DNA of 64,000 bases from Bacteroidales bacterium (GCA_019416425.1 DXXK01000052.1:1-64000), one strand, 5' to 3'. Positions 19,385 through 28,817 are shown, counted from the first letter of the stretch. The notes: generated by a model not told the origin, from the letters alone. Translations and numbers: made by a program.

Positions 19385-19415
19385 CAAATTTAATAAAATT
19401 TTCTGATTCCACAAA
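19385..19415 (-). promoter_or_regulatory. Bacteroidota-type promoter of recQ
   Basis: On the minus strand this reads TTTG (19415-19412), a 19-nt spacer and TAAATTTG (19392-19385), an exact consensus match. The start site would be near 19380, giving a leader of about 20-30 nt. Confidence 0.85.
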
Positions 19416-19443
19416 CAATTAGAGGTATTTTTATAAAATTATA

Positions 19444-19471
19444 GGCGGCACCGCGTGTCCGCGGCACCGCC
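19444..19471 (-). terminator. GC-rich hairpin after clpX
   Basis: A 28-nt hairpin has stems GGCGG/CCGCC and CCGCG/CGCGG, a 2x2 internal loop and a TGTC loop. It sits 38 nt past the clpX stop and is followed on the minus strand by AT-rich sequence that is not a pure T run. It is probably the end of the tig-clpP-clpX transcript. Confidence 0.6.
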
Positions 19472-19509
19472 CATTTGTTAAATCAGGCTTTGCAAGATCA
19501 GCCGAAGTC

Positions 19510-20766
19510 TCAGTTGTTCACTTCCAGCACATCTCCGAAATGCGCCTTGGTCAGCTGGTGGTTGACGTATTCGGCATCCACTGTAAACGTTTTCTCCTGA
19601 CGTGACGGAGCATCGTACATGGCGTCCACCATAACCGTCTCCACAATGGAGCGGAGGCCGCGCGCGCCGAGCTTGTACTCGATGGCCTTGTCCACGATGG
19701 TGTCCAGAGCATCCTCCGTAAATTCCAGCTTCACTCCGTCCATGGCCATCATGGCGGTGTACTGGCGGATTATGGCGTTCTTGGGCTCGGTCAGGATTCG
19801 ACGCAAGGCAGCCTTGTCCAACGGGTCAAGACTGGTCAGGACTGGCAGACGGCCGATAATCTCCGGAATCATGCCGAAGGATTTCAGATCCTGCGGCATA
19901 ACATAACGCATCAGGTTGTCGCGTTGACGCTTGCGGCTCTTCTCATCGTGACCGTAACCCACGATGTGGGTGTTGAGACGGGCAGCGATCTTACGCTCGA
20001 TGCCGTCGAACGCACCACCGCAGATGAACAGGATGTTCTTGGTGTTTACCGGTATCATCTTCTGCTCGGGATGCTTGCGGCCGCCCTGCGGCGGCACAAG
20101 GGCGACAGTGCCTTCCAGCAGTTTCAACAGACCCTGCTGAACACCCTCGCCGCTGACGTCGCGCGTTATGGAGGGATTGTCGCTCTTGCGCGCTATCTTG
20201 TCGATCTCGTCCACAAAAATGATGCCCCTCTCGGCCTTGTCCACGTCATAGTCGCATGCCTGCAGCAGACGGGTCAGCAAGGATTCGATATCCTCGCCCA
20301 CGTATCCTGCTTCGGTCAGCACCGTGGCATCCACGATGGTGAACGGTACGTCAAGCAGCTTGGCTATGGATTTCGCCAGCAACGTCTTGCCGGTTCCAGT
20401 GGGGCCAACCAGCACAACGTTGGATTTCTCGATGTCCACATCGTCATCGTTCTTGGCCTCAGGCTGGTTGATTCGCTTGTAATGGTTGTAGACGGCCACC
20501 GACAGATATTTCTTGGCCTCCTCCTGGCCGATTACATACTGATCCAGGAACTCCTTGATCTGATGCGGTGTCGGGATTGGTTTCGGGTCCTCGGCTTTGG
20601 TCGTCACCTTGCTGTGGCGGCGCCGCAGCTCGGCGTCCCGCTGGTCATCTATGAACTTAATGCAGTCTGTGCATAGGTACAGGTCCTCGATCACAGGCAC
20701 GACCGGAGTCGCGGCCGAATCGAACTTGCCGCACATACCGCATCTCAAATCATTTTTCTTTGCCAT
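19510..20766 (-). CDS. clpX: ATP-dependent protease ATP-binding subunit ClpX
   Basis: ClpX (418 aa) is the AAA+ unfoldase that feeds tagged substrates to ClpP. The N-terminal zinc-binding domain shows CGMCGK near 10 and CTDC near 32. The ATPase has Walker A GPTGTGKTLLA near 118, Walker B IIFVDEIDKIA near 181 and the pore/sensor regions further on, including GFD-type phrases and RGLRSIVE near the C-domain. The start codon overlaps the clpP stop by one base (TAATG), so translation is probably coupled. The assignment is secure. Confidence 0.98.
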   Translation of the reverse strand: MAKKNDLRCGMCGKFDSAATPVVPVIEDLYLCTDCIKFIDDQRDAELRRRHSKVTTKAEDPKPIPTPHQIKEFLDQYVIGQEEAKKYLSVAVYNHYKRINQPEAKNDDDVDIEKSNVVLVGPTGTGKTLLAKSIAKLLDVPFTIVDATVLTEAGYVGEDIESLLTRLLQACDYDVDKAERGIIFVDEIDKIARKSDNPSITRDVSGEGVQQGLLKLLEGTVALVPPQGGRKHPEQKMIPVNTKNILFICGGAFDGIERKIAARLNTHIVGYGHDEKSRKRQRDNLMRYVMPQDLKSFGMIPEIIGRLPVLTSLDPLDKAALRRILTEPKNAIIRQYTAMMAMDGVKLEFTEDALDTIVDKAIEYKLGARGLRSIVETVMVDAMYDAPSRQEKTFTVDAEYVNHQLTKAHFGDVLEVNN

Positions 20767-21470
20767 TATTTCTTCTTAGAGGTGTTCTCCAGCACCTTGT
20801 CGATCATACCGTACTCCTTGGCCTCGCGGGCGATCATCCAGTAGTCACGGTCGGAATCGGCCTCGACCTTCTCGAAAGGCTGGCCAGAGTGCGAGGAAAT
20901 GATACGGTACAGTTCTTCCTTCAGTTTCAGGATCTCGCGTGCTGTGATCTCGATATCGGACGCCTGACCCTGGATTCCCCCCATGGGCTGGTGAATCATG
21001 ACGCGGCTGTGGGGCAGCGCGAAACGCTTGCCGTGCTCACCGGCCACCAGAAGCACCGCGGCCATCGAGGCGGCCATGCCCGTACAGATGGTCGACACGT
21101 CGGAGTTGATGTACTGCATCGTATCGTAGATTCCCAGTCCGGCATAGACCGATCCGCCGGGACTGTTGATGTAAAGGCTTATGTCCTTGTCCGGATCGAC
21201 TGAGTCCAGATACAGGAGCTGCGCCTGGATAATGTTGGCGCTCTGGTCCGTGACCTGCGTACCCAGGAAGATTATGCGGTCCATCATCAGGCGCGAGAAC
21301 ACGTCCATCTGCGTGACGTTCAGCTGTCGCTCTTCCAGGATATAGGGATTCATATAGTCGGCGGTGGGAGCCACTACACCCATGCGGTCCACCGCACGTG
21401 TGTAGGAATCAAGCGTGTTGCCGCTCATGCCCAAGTGGTTCACCGCATAATTTCTAAAGTCATTCTGCAT
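20766..21470 (-). CDS. clpP: ATP-dependent Clp protease proteolytic subunit
   Basis: ClpP (234 aa) forms the tetradecameric serine protease chamber. The nucleophile Ser is in CTGMAASMAAVLL near residue 134 and the His is in RVMIHQPMGG near 159, with the Asp further on. The N-terminus is about 25-30 residues longer than the E. coli protein. These extra residues (starting MQNDFRNYAVNHLG) may be a propeptide, as is usual for ClpP. It lies between tig and clpX, the standard protein-quality-control order. A strong hairpin stands in the gap to tig. Confidence 0.98.
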   Translation of the reverse strand: MQNDFRNYAVNHLGMSGNTLDSYTRAVDRMGVVAPTADYMNPYILEERQLNVTQMDVFSRLMMDRIIFLGTQVTDQSANIIQAQLLYLDSVDPDKDISLYINSPGGSVYAGLGIYDTMQYINSDVSTICTGMAASMAAVLLVAGEHGKRFALPHSRVMIHQPMGGIQGQASDIEITAREILKLKEELYRIISSHSGQPFEKVEADSDRDYWMIAREAKEYGMIDKVLENTSKKK

Positions 21471-21542
21471 GTTATTCAGTTTTTGGATTGTAGGCGGTCA
21501 TCGGGAAACAACGATGACACGCAGTTGTAAATAATACGACAA

Positions 21543-21570
21543 CGCGGAACCCGGCGACCCGGCTTCCGCG
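21543..21570 (-). terminator. Hairpin between tig and clpP
   Basis: The stem CGCGGAA/TTCCGCG (21543-21549 with 21564-21570) encloses a CCGG/CCGG inner stem. On the minus strand it is followed by TTGTCGTATTATTT. It could terminate part of the tig transcripts or be a processing site. TAGATTTG at 21601-21608 (minus) is a possible separate clpP -7 element. Confidence 0.5.
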
Positions 21571-21643
21571 AAGTCTGTATTGTTATAACAAATTCCGCGC
21601 CAAATCTATCGCGACGATTCAATCACAGCGCGGATCCATCCGC

Positions 21644-23020
21644 TCACGCCTCTTCCTTGGGCTCCTCTTCCTTCTTGAACAGGTCGTTGAAGCCCTCGAC
21701 GCTAACCTCCCTGACGTCAACGGTCACGGCTTCGCGCAGGGCGTTGAAGAACTTGGAGTCAAGAGCGCTCTGACGCAGACGGTCAATGGACTTCTTGTCC
21801 TTCAGGATATCCTCTGCGAAACGGTCAACGGCCTCCTCGGGAGCGTTGGCCATGCCGTACTGGGCAAACTGCTGGCGTGCCAGCATCTTGGCCGTGGACT
21901 TGACATCCTCGTCGGTCAGGGTGATGCCCAGCTGTGTCATGATGCTCTCCTTGGCCAGATCCCACAGCAGACTGTTCTTCATGCCGTTGTAGATTTCCTT
22001 GACGTTGTTCTCGTCGATGTCCTGGTTGTTCATGACCAGATACTCCTCCAGGATCTCGTCGGGCAGCGGAGCCTCCTTGACCTTGTCAAGAATCACGTCA
22101 TGCGCGTCGATGGTGAAGCGGTAGTTTTCCTCATTGGCCAGGCCGTTCTCAATCATCACCTTGACGGCGGCGCGGTAGCCTGCCTCATCGGTAACGGTGC
22201 CGTCCGGACCAAAGACCTCCTTATAGTATTCCTCGCCCAGCTCGGCGGGTTTCAGGACGATGATCTCCTTGATGTCGAACTCGAAGTCGCCCTTATGCAG
22301 GGGCACCTGGTCCTTGTCGATGTTCAGCATGGAGGACAGTTCGCTCTCGTTGCCCTCGCAGGTATCCCAGGGATTGAACACCACCTTATCACCCACATGC
22401 TTGCCGATGAACAGAGCCTTCTGCGCCTCGGACTTGAAGTACTGGGGAGCCACGATGCCGTTCTCCATGACTACGCCATCCTCCTTGACGGTGCCGTCTT
22501 CGTTGAGCTCGGTGATCACACCCTTGACCAATGCGGTGGCGTCGACCTCGTCTCCCTTCTCCTGCTTGCCGAAACGGCTGCGCAGACGCTCGTCCTGCTC
22601 GTTGACCATCTCCTCGGTAACGGTAATCTTATAATAAGGAATCTGCAGATCCTTGTCGGCTTTCAGGTCCAGCACCGGAGCCAGACCTACCTTGAACTTC
22701 AGGGTGTAGTTCACCTCATCGGGGTTCAGGTCATTCTCCTTGTAGGGAATGGGCTGGCCCAGGACGGGAAGATGGTTGTCCTCGATGTACTTGTAGAGGG
22801 CGTTTCCGACAGCTTTGCTGACAACGTCGTACTTGACGCTCTTGCCGTACTTCTTCTCGAGGAGGCCGGCGGGCACGTGACCGGCACGGAAACCGGGCTC
22901 GGCGTGCGTCTTGGCGATCTTCTTCATTTCCTTCTTCACGTCATCGGCATAATCTGCCGGCTCGATGCTGACGGTTACAACGCCGTTCACGTCATCGATC
23001 TTCTCGAAATCTATCTTCAT
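21644..23020 (-). CDS. tig: Trigger factor (ribosome-associated chaperone)
   Basis: Trigger factor (458 aa) binds the ribosome exit tunnel and protects nascent chains. The ribosome-binding signature GFRAGHVPAGLLEKKYG lies near residue 43. A PPIase (FKBP-like) region spans about 155-245, and the helical C-domain runs to about 440. The final residues are charged (KKEEEPKEEA). The family is divergent in Bacteroidota, but the signature, length and the downstream clpP and clpX settle the call. Confidence 0.95.
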   Translation of the reverse strand: MKIDFEKIDDVNGVVTVSIEPADYADDVKKEMKKIAKTHAEPGFRAGHVPAGLLEKKYGKSVKYDVVSKAVGNALYKYIEDNHLPVLGQPIPYKENDLNPDEVNYTLKFKVGLAPVLDLKADKDLQIPYYKITVTEEMVNEQDERLRSRFGKQEKGDEVDATALVKGVITELNEDGTVKEDGVVMENGIVAPQYFKSEAQKALFIGKHVGDKVVFNPWDTCEGNESELSSMLNIDKDQVPLHKGDFEFDIKEIIVLKPAELGEEYYKEVFGPDGTVTDEAGYRAAVKVMIENGLANEENYRFTIDAHDVILDKVKEAPLPDEILEEYLVMNNQDIDENNVKEIYNGMKNSLLWDLAKESIMTQLGITLTDEDVKSTAKMLARQQFAQYGMANAPEEAVDRFAEDILKDKKSIDRLRQSALDSKFFNALREAVTVDVREVSVEGFNDLFKKEEEPKEEA

Positions 23021-23048
23021 TTCTATCTATAATGTTATCATTTTTCAT

Positions 23049-23087
23049 AAGCCCGGTTGCAGAACGGGCTTTCAGCCTGCAAAATTA
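23049..23087 (-). promoter_or_regulatory. tig promoter -7 element and 5' leader hairpin
   Basis: TAATTTTG on the minus strand (23087-23080) is an exact -7 element; no good -33 element was seen. The predicted start near 23074 is directly followed by a 7-bp hairpin (AAGCCCG, 23049-23055, with CGGGCTT, 23065-23071). The tig mRNA would therefore begin with a stem-loop, which often stabilises a transcript. Confidence 0.5.
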
Positions 23088-23152
23088 ACAAAATTTTCTG
23101 AATTTCAGTTTATCTTGTTAACATTGTTTGCAATGTACGTCGCATAACGCCA

Positions 23153-24466
23153 CTATTTGAAGAACTGTCGCATGGCAGTTACCATGGCCACCTGGTCGTC
23201 AACGCTTGCGGTCTCGGCTGCTGAATGCATGGCCCAGATCGCGTTGCCCACATCGACGCCATCGATGTCCAGCTGGCCTGTGGCTATGTTGCCCAGCGTG
23301 CTGCCGCCCGCCGAGTCGCTGTGGTTCACGAAGTACTGCGACTTGACACCTGCCATGCGGCACAGTTCATTGAACACCGCGGCGCCGCGGCTGTCGCTCA
23401 TGTACTTGCAGTTGGCGTTGATCTTGACCACCGGGCCGCCTCCCATCACCGGATGGTTGGTCGGGTCGTATTTCTCGCTGTAGTTCGGATGCCATGCATG
23501 CGCGTCATCGGCCGAAATCATGAAACTCGAGGCGACGGCGCGGAAGAAGTCCTCGCGCGTCTTGCACAACTGCAGGCAGATACGCTCCAGTATATTGCGC
23601 AACACCGGCGAGTGCGCCCCCTGCTTGGTGCCCGAGCCGGTCTCCTCGTTGTCGAAGACGGCCAGCACGCGCGTGGCGGCGGTCACGGTCTCATGCTCAT
23701 CGAGCATGGCCTGGAGTCCGGCATATGCCATCGACAGGTCGTCGATCCGACCGGACTGGAAATACTCCCCCTTCACGCCGATGATCCGTGCCTTCTCGGC
23801 CGGATACAACGCCAGCTCATAGTCGATTATGTCCTCGGGACTGATGCCTAACTGACGTGCCACCAGCACACGGACCAAGCCGCCGTGACTCTTCTGCTCC
23901 TCGATTTCCTCCGGAGTGAAGTATCCCAGTACGGGAAGCATGTCCTTCTGGACCGACAGCTTGTTACCTTCATTCACCTCACGGTTGAAATGTATGGCCA
24001 GATGCGGGATGGTGGCTACGGGCTGACGCAGGTCAACCACATACTCGCGGGGATGTTCCCAGTCCACGCCACGCGTGGCGACGCGACCCGATATGGACAG
24101 CGGACGGTCGAACCATGTGTACAGGATGCCGCCGCCGTACTTCTCGACGTTAAGTTTCACGACACCTCCGTCACCATAGATCTCGCAGTTGGGCTTGATC
24201 TTTAAGCAGGGGCTGTCGCTGTGGGCCGATATGATTCGGAAACCATCCTCGGCGGGGTTGCCCTGACCGATGATGAACGCGAACAACGCGCTTCCGTTCT
24301 TGGTCATATAATACTTGCCGCCGCGCTCCAGATTCCATTCATCGCGCTCGTCGATGCGCTTGAATCCCGATTCGTCAAGCACCTCGCGCATATTGCGCAC
24401 CGCCGTGAAATTACAGGTGGACTTGTCAAGCCAGTCCAGTAGGCTGCCCATTACGTATTCGTTCAT
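23153..24466 (-). CDS. M18-family aminopeptidase
   Basis: This 437-aa cytoplasmic metallopeptidase removes N-terminal residues from peptides (aspartyl-aminopeptidase type). Two-zinc-site phrases are visible: ISAHSDSPCLKIKP near 83 (ligand His), SGRIDDLSMAYAGL near 235 (bridging Asp), VFDNEETGSGTKQGAHS near 270 (catalytic Glu) and ISADDAHAWHPNY near 318. A C-terminal ligand His lies in IWAMHSAAETAS. It is the last gene of the nadD-gmk direction block, 24 nt after the DUF5063 gene. Exact specificity cannot be read from sequence. Confidence 0.93.
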   Translation of the reverse strand: MNEYVMGSLLDWLDKSTCNFTAVRNMREVLDESGFKRIDERDEWNLERGGKYYMTKNGSALFAFIIGQGNPAEDGFRIISAHSDSPCLKIKPNCEIYGDGGVVKLNVEKYGGGILYTWFDRPLSISGRVATRGVDWEHPREYVVDLRQPVATIPHLAIHFNREVNEGNKLSVQKDMLPVLGYFTPEEIEEQKSHGGLVRVLVARQLGISPEDIIDYELALYPAEKARIIGVKGEYFQSGRIDDLSMAYAGLQAMLDEHETVTAATRVLAVFDNEETGSGTKQGAHSPVLRNILERICLQLCKTREDFFRAVASSFMISADDAHAWHPNYSEKYDPTNHPVMGGGPVVKINANCKYMSDSRGAAVFNELCRMAGVKSQYFVNHSDSAGGSTLGNIATGQLDIDGVDVGNAIWAMHSAAETASVDDQVAMVTAMRQFFK

Positions 24467-24490
24467 ATCTTTGTGTGTTTTAGGTTCCGG

Positions 24491-24994
24491 TCAGTTGGTT
24501 GGGTTGAATCTAAGGTGGTTCAGGGCGCGAAGCACGTTGCACAGAGTCTGACCCCAATAGGCGGCGAAGTTCTCACGGCACTCCGTATAGGCGCCGGCGC
24601 ATTCCTGGCCCTCGCTCTCGCGCGATATGGTTATGAAGTTATACAACGCCTGGAATATGTCGGCCAGGCTTTCCGATATTGAAGCGGCAATCGGGGTATC
24701 ACTGTATTTCATGTCCTCCTCGAACGTCTCCAGGAACACATCGTCGGGTCCCAGGACATACTCGATGTTACGGCGCACGGTCTCGTACCAGTCCTCCTCG
24801 ACGTAGTTCTGGTAGTATCCGTAGTCCAGCACCCCGACATCCTCGGGCGAGAGCGTTATGAACTCCACATAGATCCGTGGCAGGATCTCGGTCATCTCGT
24901 TCACGAACTCATCCTTCTCCATGTCGCGCACGTTCTCCAGTGTCTGGCAATAACGCGTAGCCTCCGCCGTGATGTTCAGCAGACGCCTGTTCAT
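24491..24994 (-). CDS. DUF5063 domain protein, function unknown
   Basis: This 167-aa helical, acidic protein has no signal peptide or membrane segment. I chose the Met at 24994, one base after the nadD stop; another Met at 25015 inside nadD is possible. Phrases such as VGVLDYGYYQNYVEEDWYETVRR and YSDTPIAASISESLADIFQ match the DUF5063 family as I recall it. No catalytic motif is visible. It is probably co-transcribed with nadD and gmk, but the context does not reveal a role. Confidence 0.7.
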   Translation of the reverse strand: MNRRLLNITAEATRYCQTLENVRDMEKDEFVNEMTEILPRIYVEFITLSPEDVGVLDYGYYQNYVEEDWYETVRRNIEYVLGPDDVFLETFEEDMKYSDTPIAASISESLADIFQALYNFITISRESEGQECAGAYTECRENFAAYWGQTLCNVLRALNHLRFNPTN

Positions 24995-24995
24995 A

Positions 24996-25586
24996 TCAGT
25001 CGGTTCCATCTCCAATATACAGTTTCTTTTCCTTAATATATTGTAATACCGCGTCGGGCACCAAAAAGTTTACATTCCTGTCCTCGGCGATACTCATGCG
25101 TATATGCGTCGACGACACCATGACCTGCGGCATATCCCCCACCACGGCCACATTCTCTGGCAACTCATCCGGCACGGGGTATCCCGGCCTGGGATAGACG
25201 GTTACGCCGAACTCCCGGATTATTCCCTCGGCTTTGTACCACCGGTAAAAATCGGATAGATTGTCCGAACCGATGATGATTCTGAACCTATGTTCGGGAT
25301 AGCGTCGCCTCAGCTCGCACAAAGTCCTGAATGTATAGGAAGGTTCGGGCATGGACATCTCAATATCGTCCACCCTGACGGCGGCGCATCGTTCGGCCAC
25401 AAGACGGCACATCGCCACACGGTCCGCGGCGGTGGCATGACGTACATTCCCCGTCTTGAAGGGACTGACACGTGCCGGGACCATCCACACCTGATCGAAC
25501 ATACCGCATTGCGACAGCTCGTTGGCAAGCGTGGCGTGTCCCGTATGCACCGGGTCGAAACTTCCTCCGAATATCCCTATCCTCAT
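24996..25586 (-). CDS. nadD: Nicotinate-nucleotide adenylyltransferase
   Basis: NadD (196 aa) transfers AMP to nicotinate mononucleotide in NAD synthesis. The nucleotidyltransferase signature GIFGGSFDPVHTGH sits at residues 4-17, with the HxGH motif, and the second motif is VSSTHIRMSIAEDRNV near 156 (SSTxIR type). The length is typical. It lies between gmk (36 nt) and the DUF5063 gene, so an operon is likely. Confidence 0.96.
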   Translation of the reverse strand: MRIGIFGGSFDPVHTGHATLANELSQCGMFDQVWMVPARVSPFKTGNVRHATAADRVAMCRLVAERCAAVRVDDIEMSMPEPSYTFRTLCELRRRYPEHRFRIIIGSDNLSDFYRWYKAEGIIREFGVTVYPRPGYPVPDELPENVAVVGDMPQVMVSSTHIRMSIAEDRNVNFLVPDAVLQYIKEKKLYIGDGTD

Positions 25587-25622
25587 TTCCTTGCTCCAGG
25601 GGTATGACCGCTGTACGGGCGC

Positions 25623-26198
25623 TCAACCGGCGGTATATTCACGGATTATGCCGTCCACCTCGTCGACGGCCTTGTCAAGGTCATCGTTGATGACGATGCG
25701 GTCGTACCTGGGAGCGAACGACATCTCGTACTCGGCCTTGGCCAGACGGCGGCGGATCGACTCCTCGTCATCGGTGGCGCGGTCGCGAAGCCGCTGCTCC
25801 AGCACCTGAAGCGTCGGCGGCTCGATGAATATCAGCAACGCTTCGTCGCCGAAGCGCTTCTTTACGTTCAGCGCCCCCTGTACGTCGATGTCCATTATCA
25901 GATTGCCGCCTCGGCCGGTGATACGCTCGACCTCCGACACGAGAGTGCCGTAACGTGTGCCCTTGTAGACCTCGGCCCACTCCACGAAATCGCCGGCCTG
26001 CACGCGACGCTCGAATTCCTCCGGTGTAAGGAAATAATAATGCACACCGTCCTGTTCCTGACCACGGGGCATGCGGCTCGTGGCCGAGACCGAAAAACCG
26101 AGCTTTAATTCCGGATGCTTCATCAGCTCGTTGATGATGGTGGACTTGCCTGTGCCCGAAGGGGCGCTCAATACTATTATCTTACCCTTGACGGCCAT
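25623..26198 (-). CDS. gmk: Guanylate kinase
   Basis: Gmk (191 aa) phosphorylates GMP to GDP. The P-loop SAPSGTGKSTI is at residues 11-21. GMP-binding phrases SATSRMPRGQEQDGVHYYF and GDFVEWAEVYKGTRYGT follow, then MDIDVQGALNVKK near 100. It starts one base after the yicC stop, a pairing conserved in many bacteria. Confidence 0.97.
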   Translation of the reverse strand: MAVKGKIIVLSAPSGTGKSTIINELMKHPELKLGFSVSATSRMPRGQEQDGVHYYFLTPEEFERRVQAGDFVEWAEVYKGTRYGTLVSEVERITGRGGNLIMDIDVQGALNVKKRFGDEALLIFIEPPTLQVLEQRLRDRATDDEESIRRRLAKAEYEMSFAPRYDRIVINDDLDKAVDEVDGIIREYTAG

Positions 26199-26199
26199 A

Positions 26200-27087
26200 T
26201 CACAGTACGTTAAGAACCTGCTCCTTGATCTGCTCCAGCTCGTCCTTCATACGGACCACCACCTTCTGCATCTCGGCATTGTTCGATTTTGATCCCAATG
26301 TATTGATCTCGCGGCCCATCTCCTGGGCTATGAAACCTAATTTCTTACCCTGTCCGCGGCCGGCCAGGTCTTCCTCGCCACCCATCGTCTCCAGGAAATA
26401 GTTCAGGTGTGAATGCAGGCGCGTCTTCTCCTCGGTCACGTCGAGTTTCTCGATGTAGAATATCATCTCCTGCTCCAGACGGCCCTTGTCGTACTCGATG
26501 CTGTCCAGACGCGACAGCTGGTCCATGAGACGAGCCTTGATCTTGGGCACGCGCTCCTCTTCGAACTTCACCACTTCCTCCAGCAGTCCGAACAAGGCTT
26601 CGATCTTCTGACGGAAGAACACATACAGTTTGCGGCCCTCGGCCAGACGGAAGGCGTCGATGGCGTCCAGAGCCTGGTTCAAGGCGTCGGACAGTATGCG
26701 GGCATCCTCCTCGCCGAATTCCTCGGTACGCTGTTTCACCGCATCAGGCAGACGCATCAGCACCGAGTACCAGTCCTGCGGCTCCGGCAGGCTGCACAGG
26801 CGGCTCACCTCTTCAATCTGCTTCTTGTATTGGGCGATTACCTCGGGATTGATGGTGCAGCCGGTCTGGCCGCCGACCATCTCCTCGGCCACGGTCAGCT
26901 CCACCTTGCCGCGCTCCATGCGCGCCGAGATACGGTTACGCATCTCGACCTCGTACTCGCGCATCACCGACGACATGCGGACCTGCAGGTCAAGCTGCTT
27001 GCTATTCAACGATTTCAACTCTACTGTCACGGTGCGCTGCGCGCTCTTGCCCGTGCCTCGGCCGTAGCCGGTCATCGACATTATCAT
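26200..27087 (-). CDS. YicC-family endoribonuclease
   Basis: This 295-aa protein has the YicC N-terminal signature (IMSMTGYGRG) and the conserved C-terminal phrase QEMGREINTLGSKSNN followed by KDELEQIKEQVLNVL. YicC proteins are Mn2+-dependent endoribonucleases that act on certain small RNAs. The pairing with gmk is typical. A TATATTTG -7 element lies at 27157-27164 (minus), so this gene probably opens the yicC-gmk-nadD transcript. Confidence 0.93.
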   Translation of the reverse strand: MIMSMTGYGRGTGKSAQRTVTVELKSLNSKQLDLQVRMSSVMREYEVEMRNRISARMERGKVELTVAEEMVGGQTGCTINPEVIAQYKKQIEEVSRLCSLPEPQDWYSVLMRLPDAVKQRTEEFGEEDARILSDALNQALDAIDAFRLAEGRKLYVFFRQKIEALFGLLEEVVKFEEERVPKIKARLMDQLSRLDSIEYDKGRLEQEMIFYIEKLDVTEEKTRLHSHLNYFLETMGGEEDLAGRGQGKKLGFIAQEMGREINTLGSKSNNAEMQKVVVRMKDELEQIKEQVLNVL

Positions 27088-27156
27088 GGCTCATTCCTCC
27101 CCGTTTTGGCCTCCCCCTGTGGAATCCTTAATTCCCCGCAAACATCCCTGAATGTG

Positions 27157-27164
27157 CAAATATA
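27157..27164 (-). promoter_or_regulatory. Candidate -7 element before yicC
   Basis: The minus strand reads TATATTTG, an exact TAnnTTTG match 70 nt upstream of the yicC start. No TTTG was found at the expected -33 distance. Confidence 0.45.
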
Positions 27165-27182
27165 ATCTTTTTTTATGAATTT

Positions 27183-28817
27183 TCATAATTCCGGACGATT
27201 TTCATCATTCCCGGCAGGTTCCGTCGCAGGATTTCCGCTCTGTTCCTGTACCGGAACGGCAGGAATCTCCTCCTCATGTGCGTGTTGGGCCGGCGTCGGT
27301 TCCTCCTTGACGGGTGCGGGCTCAGCCTTTGGCTTCTGCCTCACCGTATCCTTGGCCGCGGACTTCACAGGCTCGGCCGCAACGGGGGCGTGCTCGCCGC
27401 TGCGCTGGGTCAGGAACCTGCGCACCTTGTTGACGCTCGATGGCGTGCAGGTGTTGAACACGTTGAACAAAATCACCAGGTCGGTGATTTTGTTGTCCTC
27501 CACATACTGCTTGATGTTGCGGTTGAAGTAACGGAAATCCACTACATGCACCTCGCCGAACGAATAGAACATGTAACCGGGAACCGTGTTGCCGTACGAA
27601 TCCTTGATTACCAGAAGTCGGCGGTTGCTCTGCGTGCCTGTATTCACCTTCACAAGACTCTGGTCTCCCCCCATGAAGGTCAGGTAGGCCATGCCGGAGC
27701 CGTCCTTGAAATGCTTGAAGTAAGGTCCGGTGTAGGGTTTTGTCTCGCTGACAACCTGATAATTCTTGTTGGCCTTGTAGGTAACATAGGTCGTGGTGTA
27801 GTCCAGGCCGCGGGGTGTGTAATATACGAAGTCCTCGGGAGCGTTCTTGACGGCTATGTCCTTGGAATATCCGTACATTGTGCCGACGTACTTATGAATC
27901 ACATGCTTGTCGTAACTGTCCAGGGTCTTGAACGGTACGCCGGCGGTCCTGGCCAGCTCCTGCGCGGCATAGTAGCCTCCCAACGGAGCCCAGTGATGGT
28001 CGGTGCGGAGGTAGATGTCTTCGTTGACATGCGCGGCGAGCGCCGAGTAGGCGTCCACGAAGCGGGCCTTGGGCGAAATGTGCTGGCGCACATACTCAAT
28101 CGGCGGCCGTTGCGGCTTGCTGCATTTTCTGGCCTTCTCCGGCAGGTAGAACTCGGTGGCCAATGGCGCCACCAGGGAGTAGACCTTGGTGTTGGGGAGT
28201 GCCTCGGCGTATTCGTTGATCAGATCCACGTAAGGCTTGATCAGCTTCTCCGTGCCTCCGAAGGCCATCAAGGCACGCACATTGGAACCGCTGCCGACAA
28301 TTACAATACCGGCGTTGGCGATCTTGGCGTTCTCGTTTGCCAGAGGATTGTCGATGTTTTCAGTCACGGGTACGCCGTTGGCATCCTCTGGATTCTCGCC
28401 GTCACCGGCGGATGTGCCGGGAACCGGCCCATCGGAAGATGGCCGGAAGGACACCTGTTCCTCCTCCGGACCCGGCGAGAATCGCATCGCGTCGCGTATG
28501 GCCATGCTCATGGTCATGAAATCATCGCGGTACGGCTCGCTGTCGCTGAACCATTGCGAGATCTCCGATGTCAGCCTGGCCGGCTCCTCGGTGATCCTGC
28601 CCATATCGGGAAACTCGGCCAGGTCGCGTTTCTCCAGCTCGGAGTAAGTGGTGCGAGGGAAGCACATGAACACTACTGTGAAGGCCAGGAAACATACTCC
28701 TGCCAGCACCAGATATACTATATGCGCCCCCTTGGAGATAACACGGGGAGCCTGCGGCTCATGCGCAGACGACACACCCGGCATCTGGGTCTCCTGTTCG
28801 TTATTCTGCATCGACAT
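27183..28817 (-). CDS. DHHW/AlgJ-like SGNH acyltransferase-family protein
   Basis: This 544-aa protein has a cytoplasmic N-tail, one membrane helix near residues 32-55 and an extracytoplasmic domain. Phrases typical of AlgJ/AlgX/DHHW proteins are RTDHHWAPLGGYYAAQEL near 265 (catalytic Asp-His pair) and VIKDSYGNTVPGYMF near 405 (nucleophile Ser). Such proteins move acetyl groups, supplied by an MBOAT protein, to exported polysaccharide. The last 80 residues are a Pro/Glu/Ala-rich tail. It lies 37 nt after the MBOAT gene. The target glycan is unknown. Confidence 0.85.
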   Translation of the reverse strand: MSMQNNEQETQMPGVSSAHEPQAPRVISKGAHIVYLVLAGVCFLAFTVVFMCFPRTTYSELEKRDLAEFPDMGRITEEPARLTSEISQWFSDSEPYRDDFMTMSMAIRDAMRFSPGPEEEQVSFRPSSDGPVPGTSAGDGENPEDANGVPVTENIDNPLANENAKIANAGIVIVGSGSNVRALMAFGGTEKLIKPYVDLINEYAEALPNTKVYSLVAPLATEFYLPEKARKCSKPQRPPIEYVRQHISPKARFVDAYSALAAHVNEDIYLRTDHHWAPLGGYYAAQELARTAGVPFKTLDSYDKHVIHKYVGTMYGYSKDIAVKNAPEDFVYYTPRGLDYTTTYVTYKANKNYQVVSETKPYTGPYFKHFKDGSGMAYLTFMGGDQSLVKVNTGTQSNRRLLVIKDSYGNTVPGYMFYSFGEVHVVDFRYFNRNIKQYVEDNKITDLVILFNVFNTCTPSSVNKVRRFLTQRSGEHAPVAAEPVKSAAKDTVRQKPKAEPAPVKEEPTPAQHAHEEEIPAVPVQEQSGNPATEPAGNDENRPEL

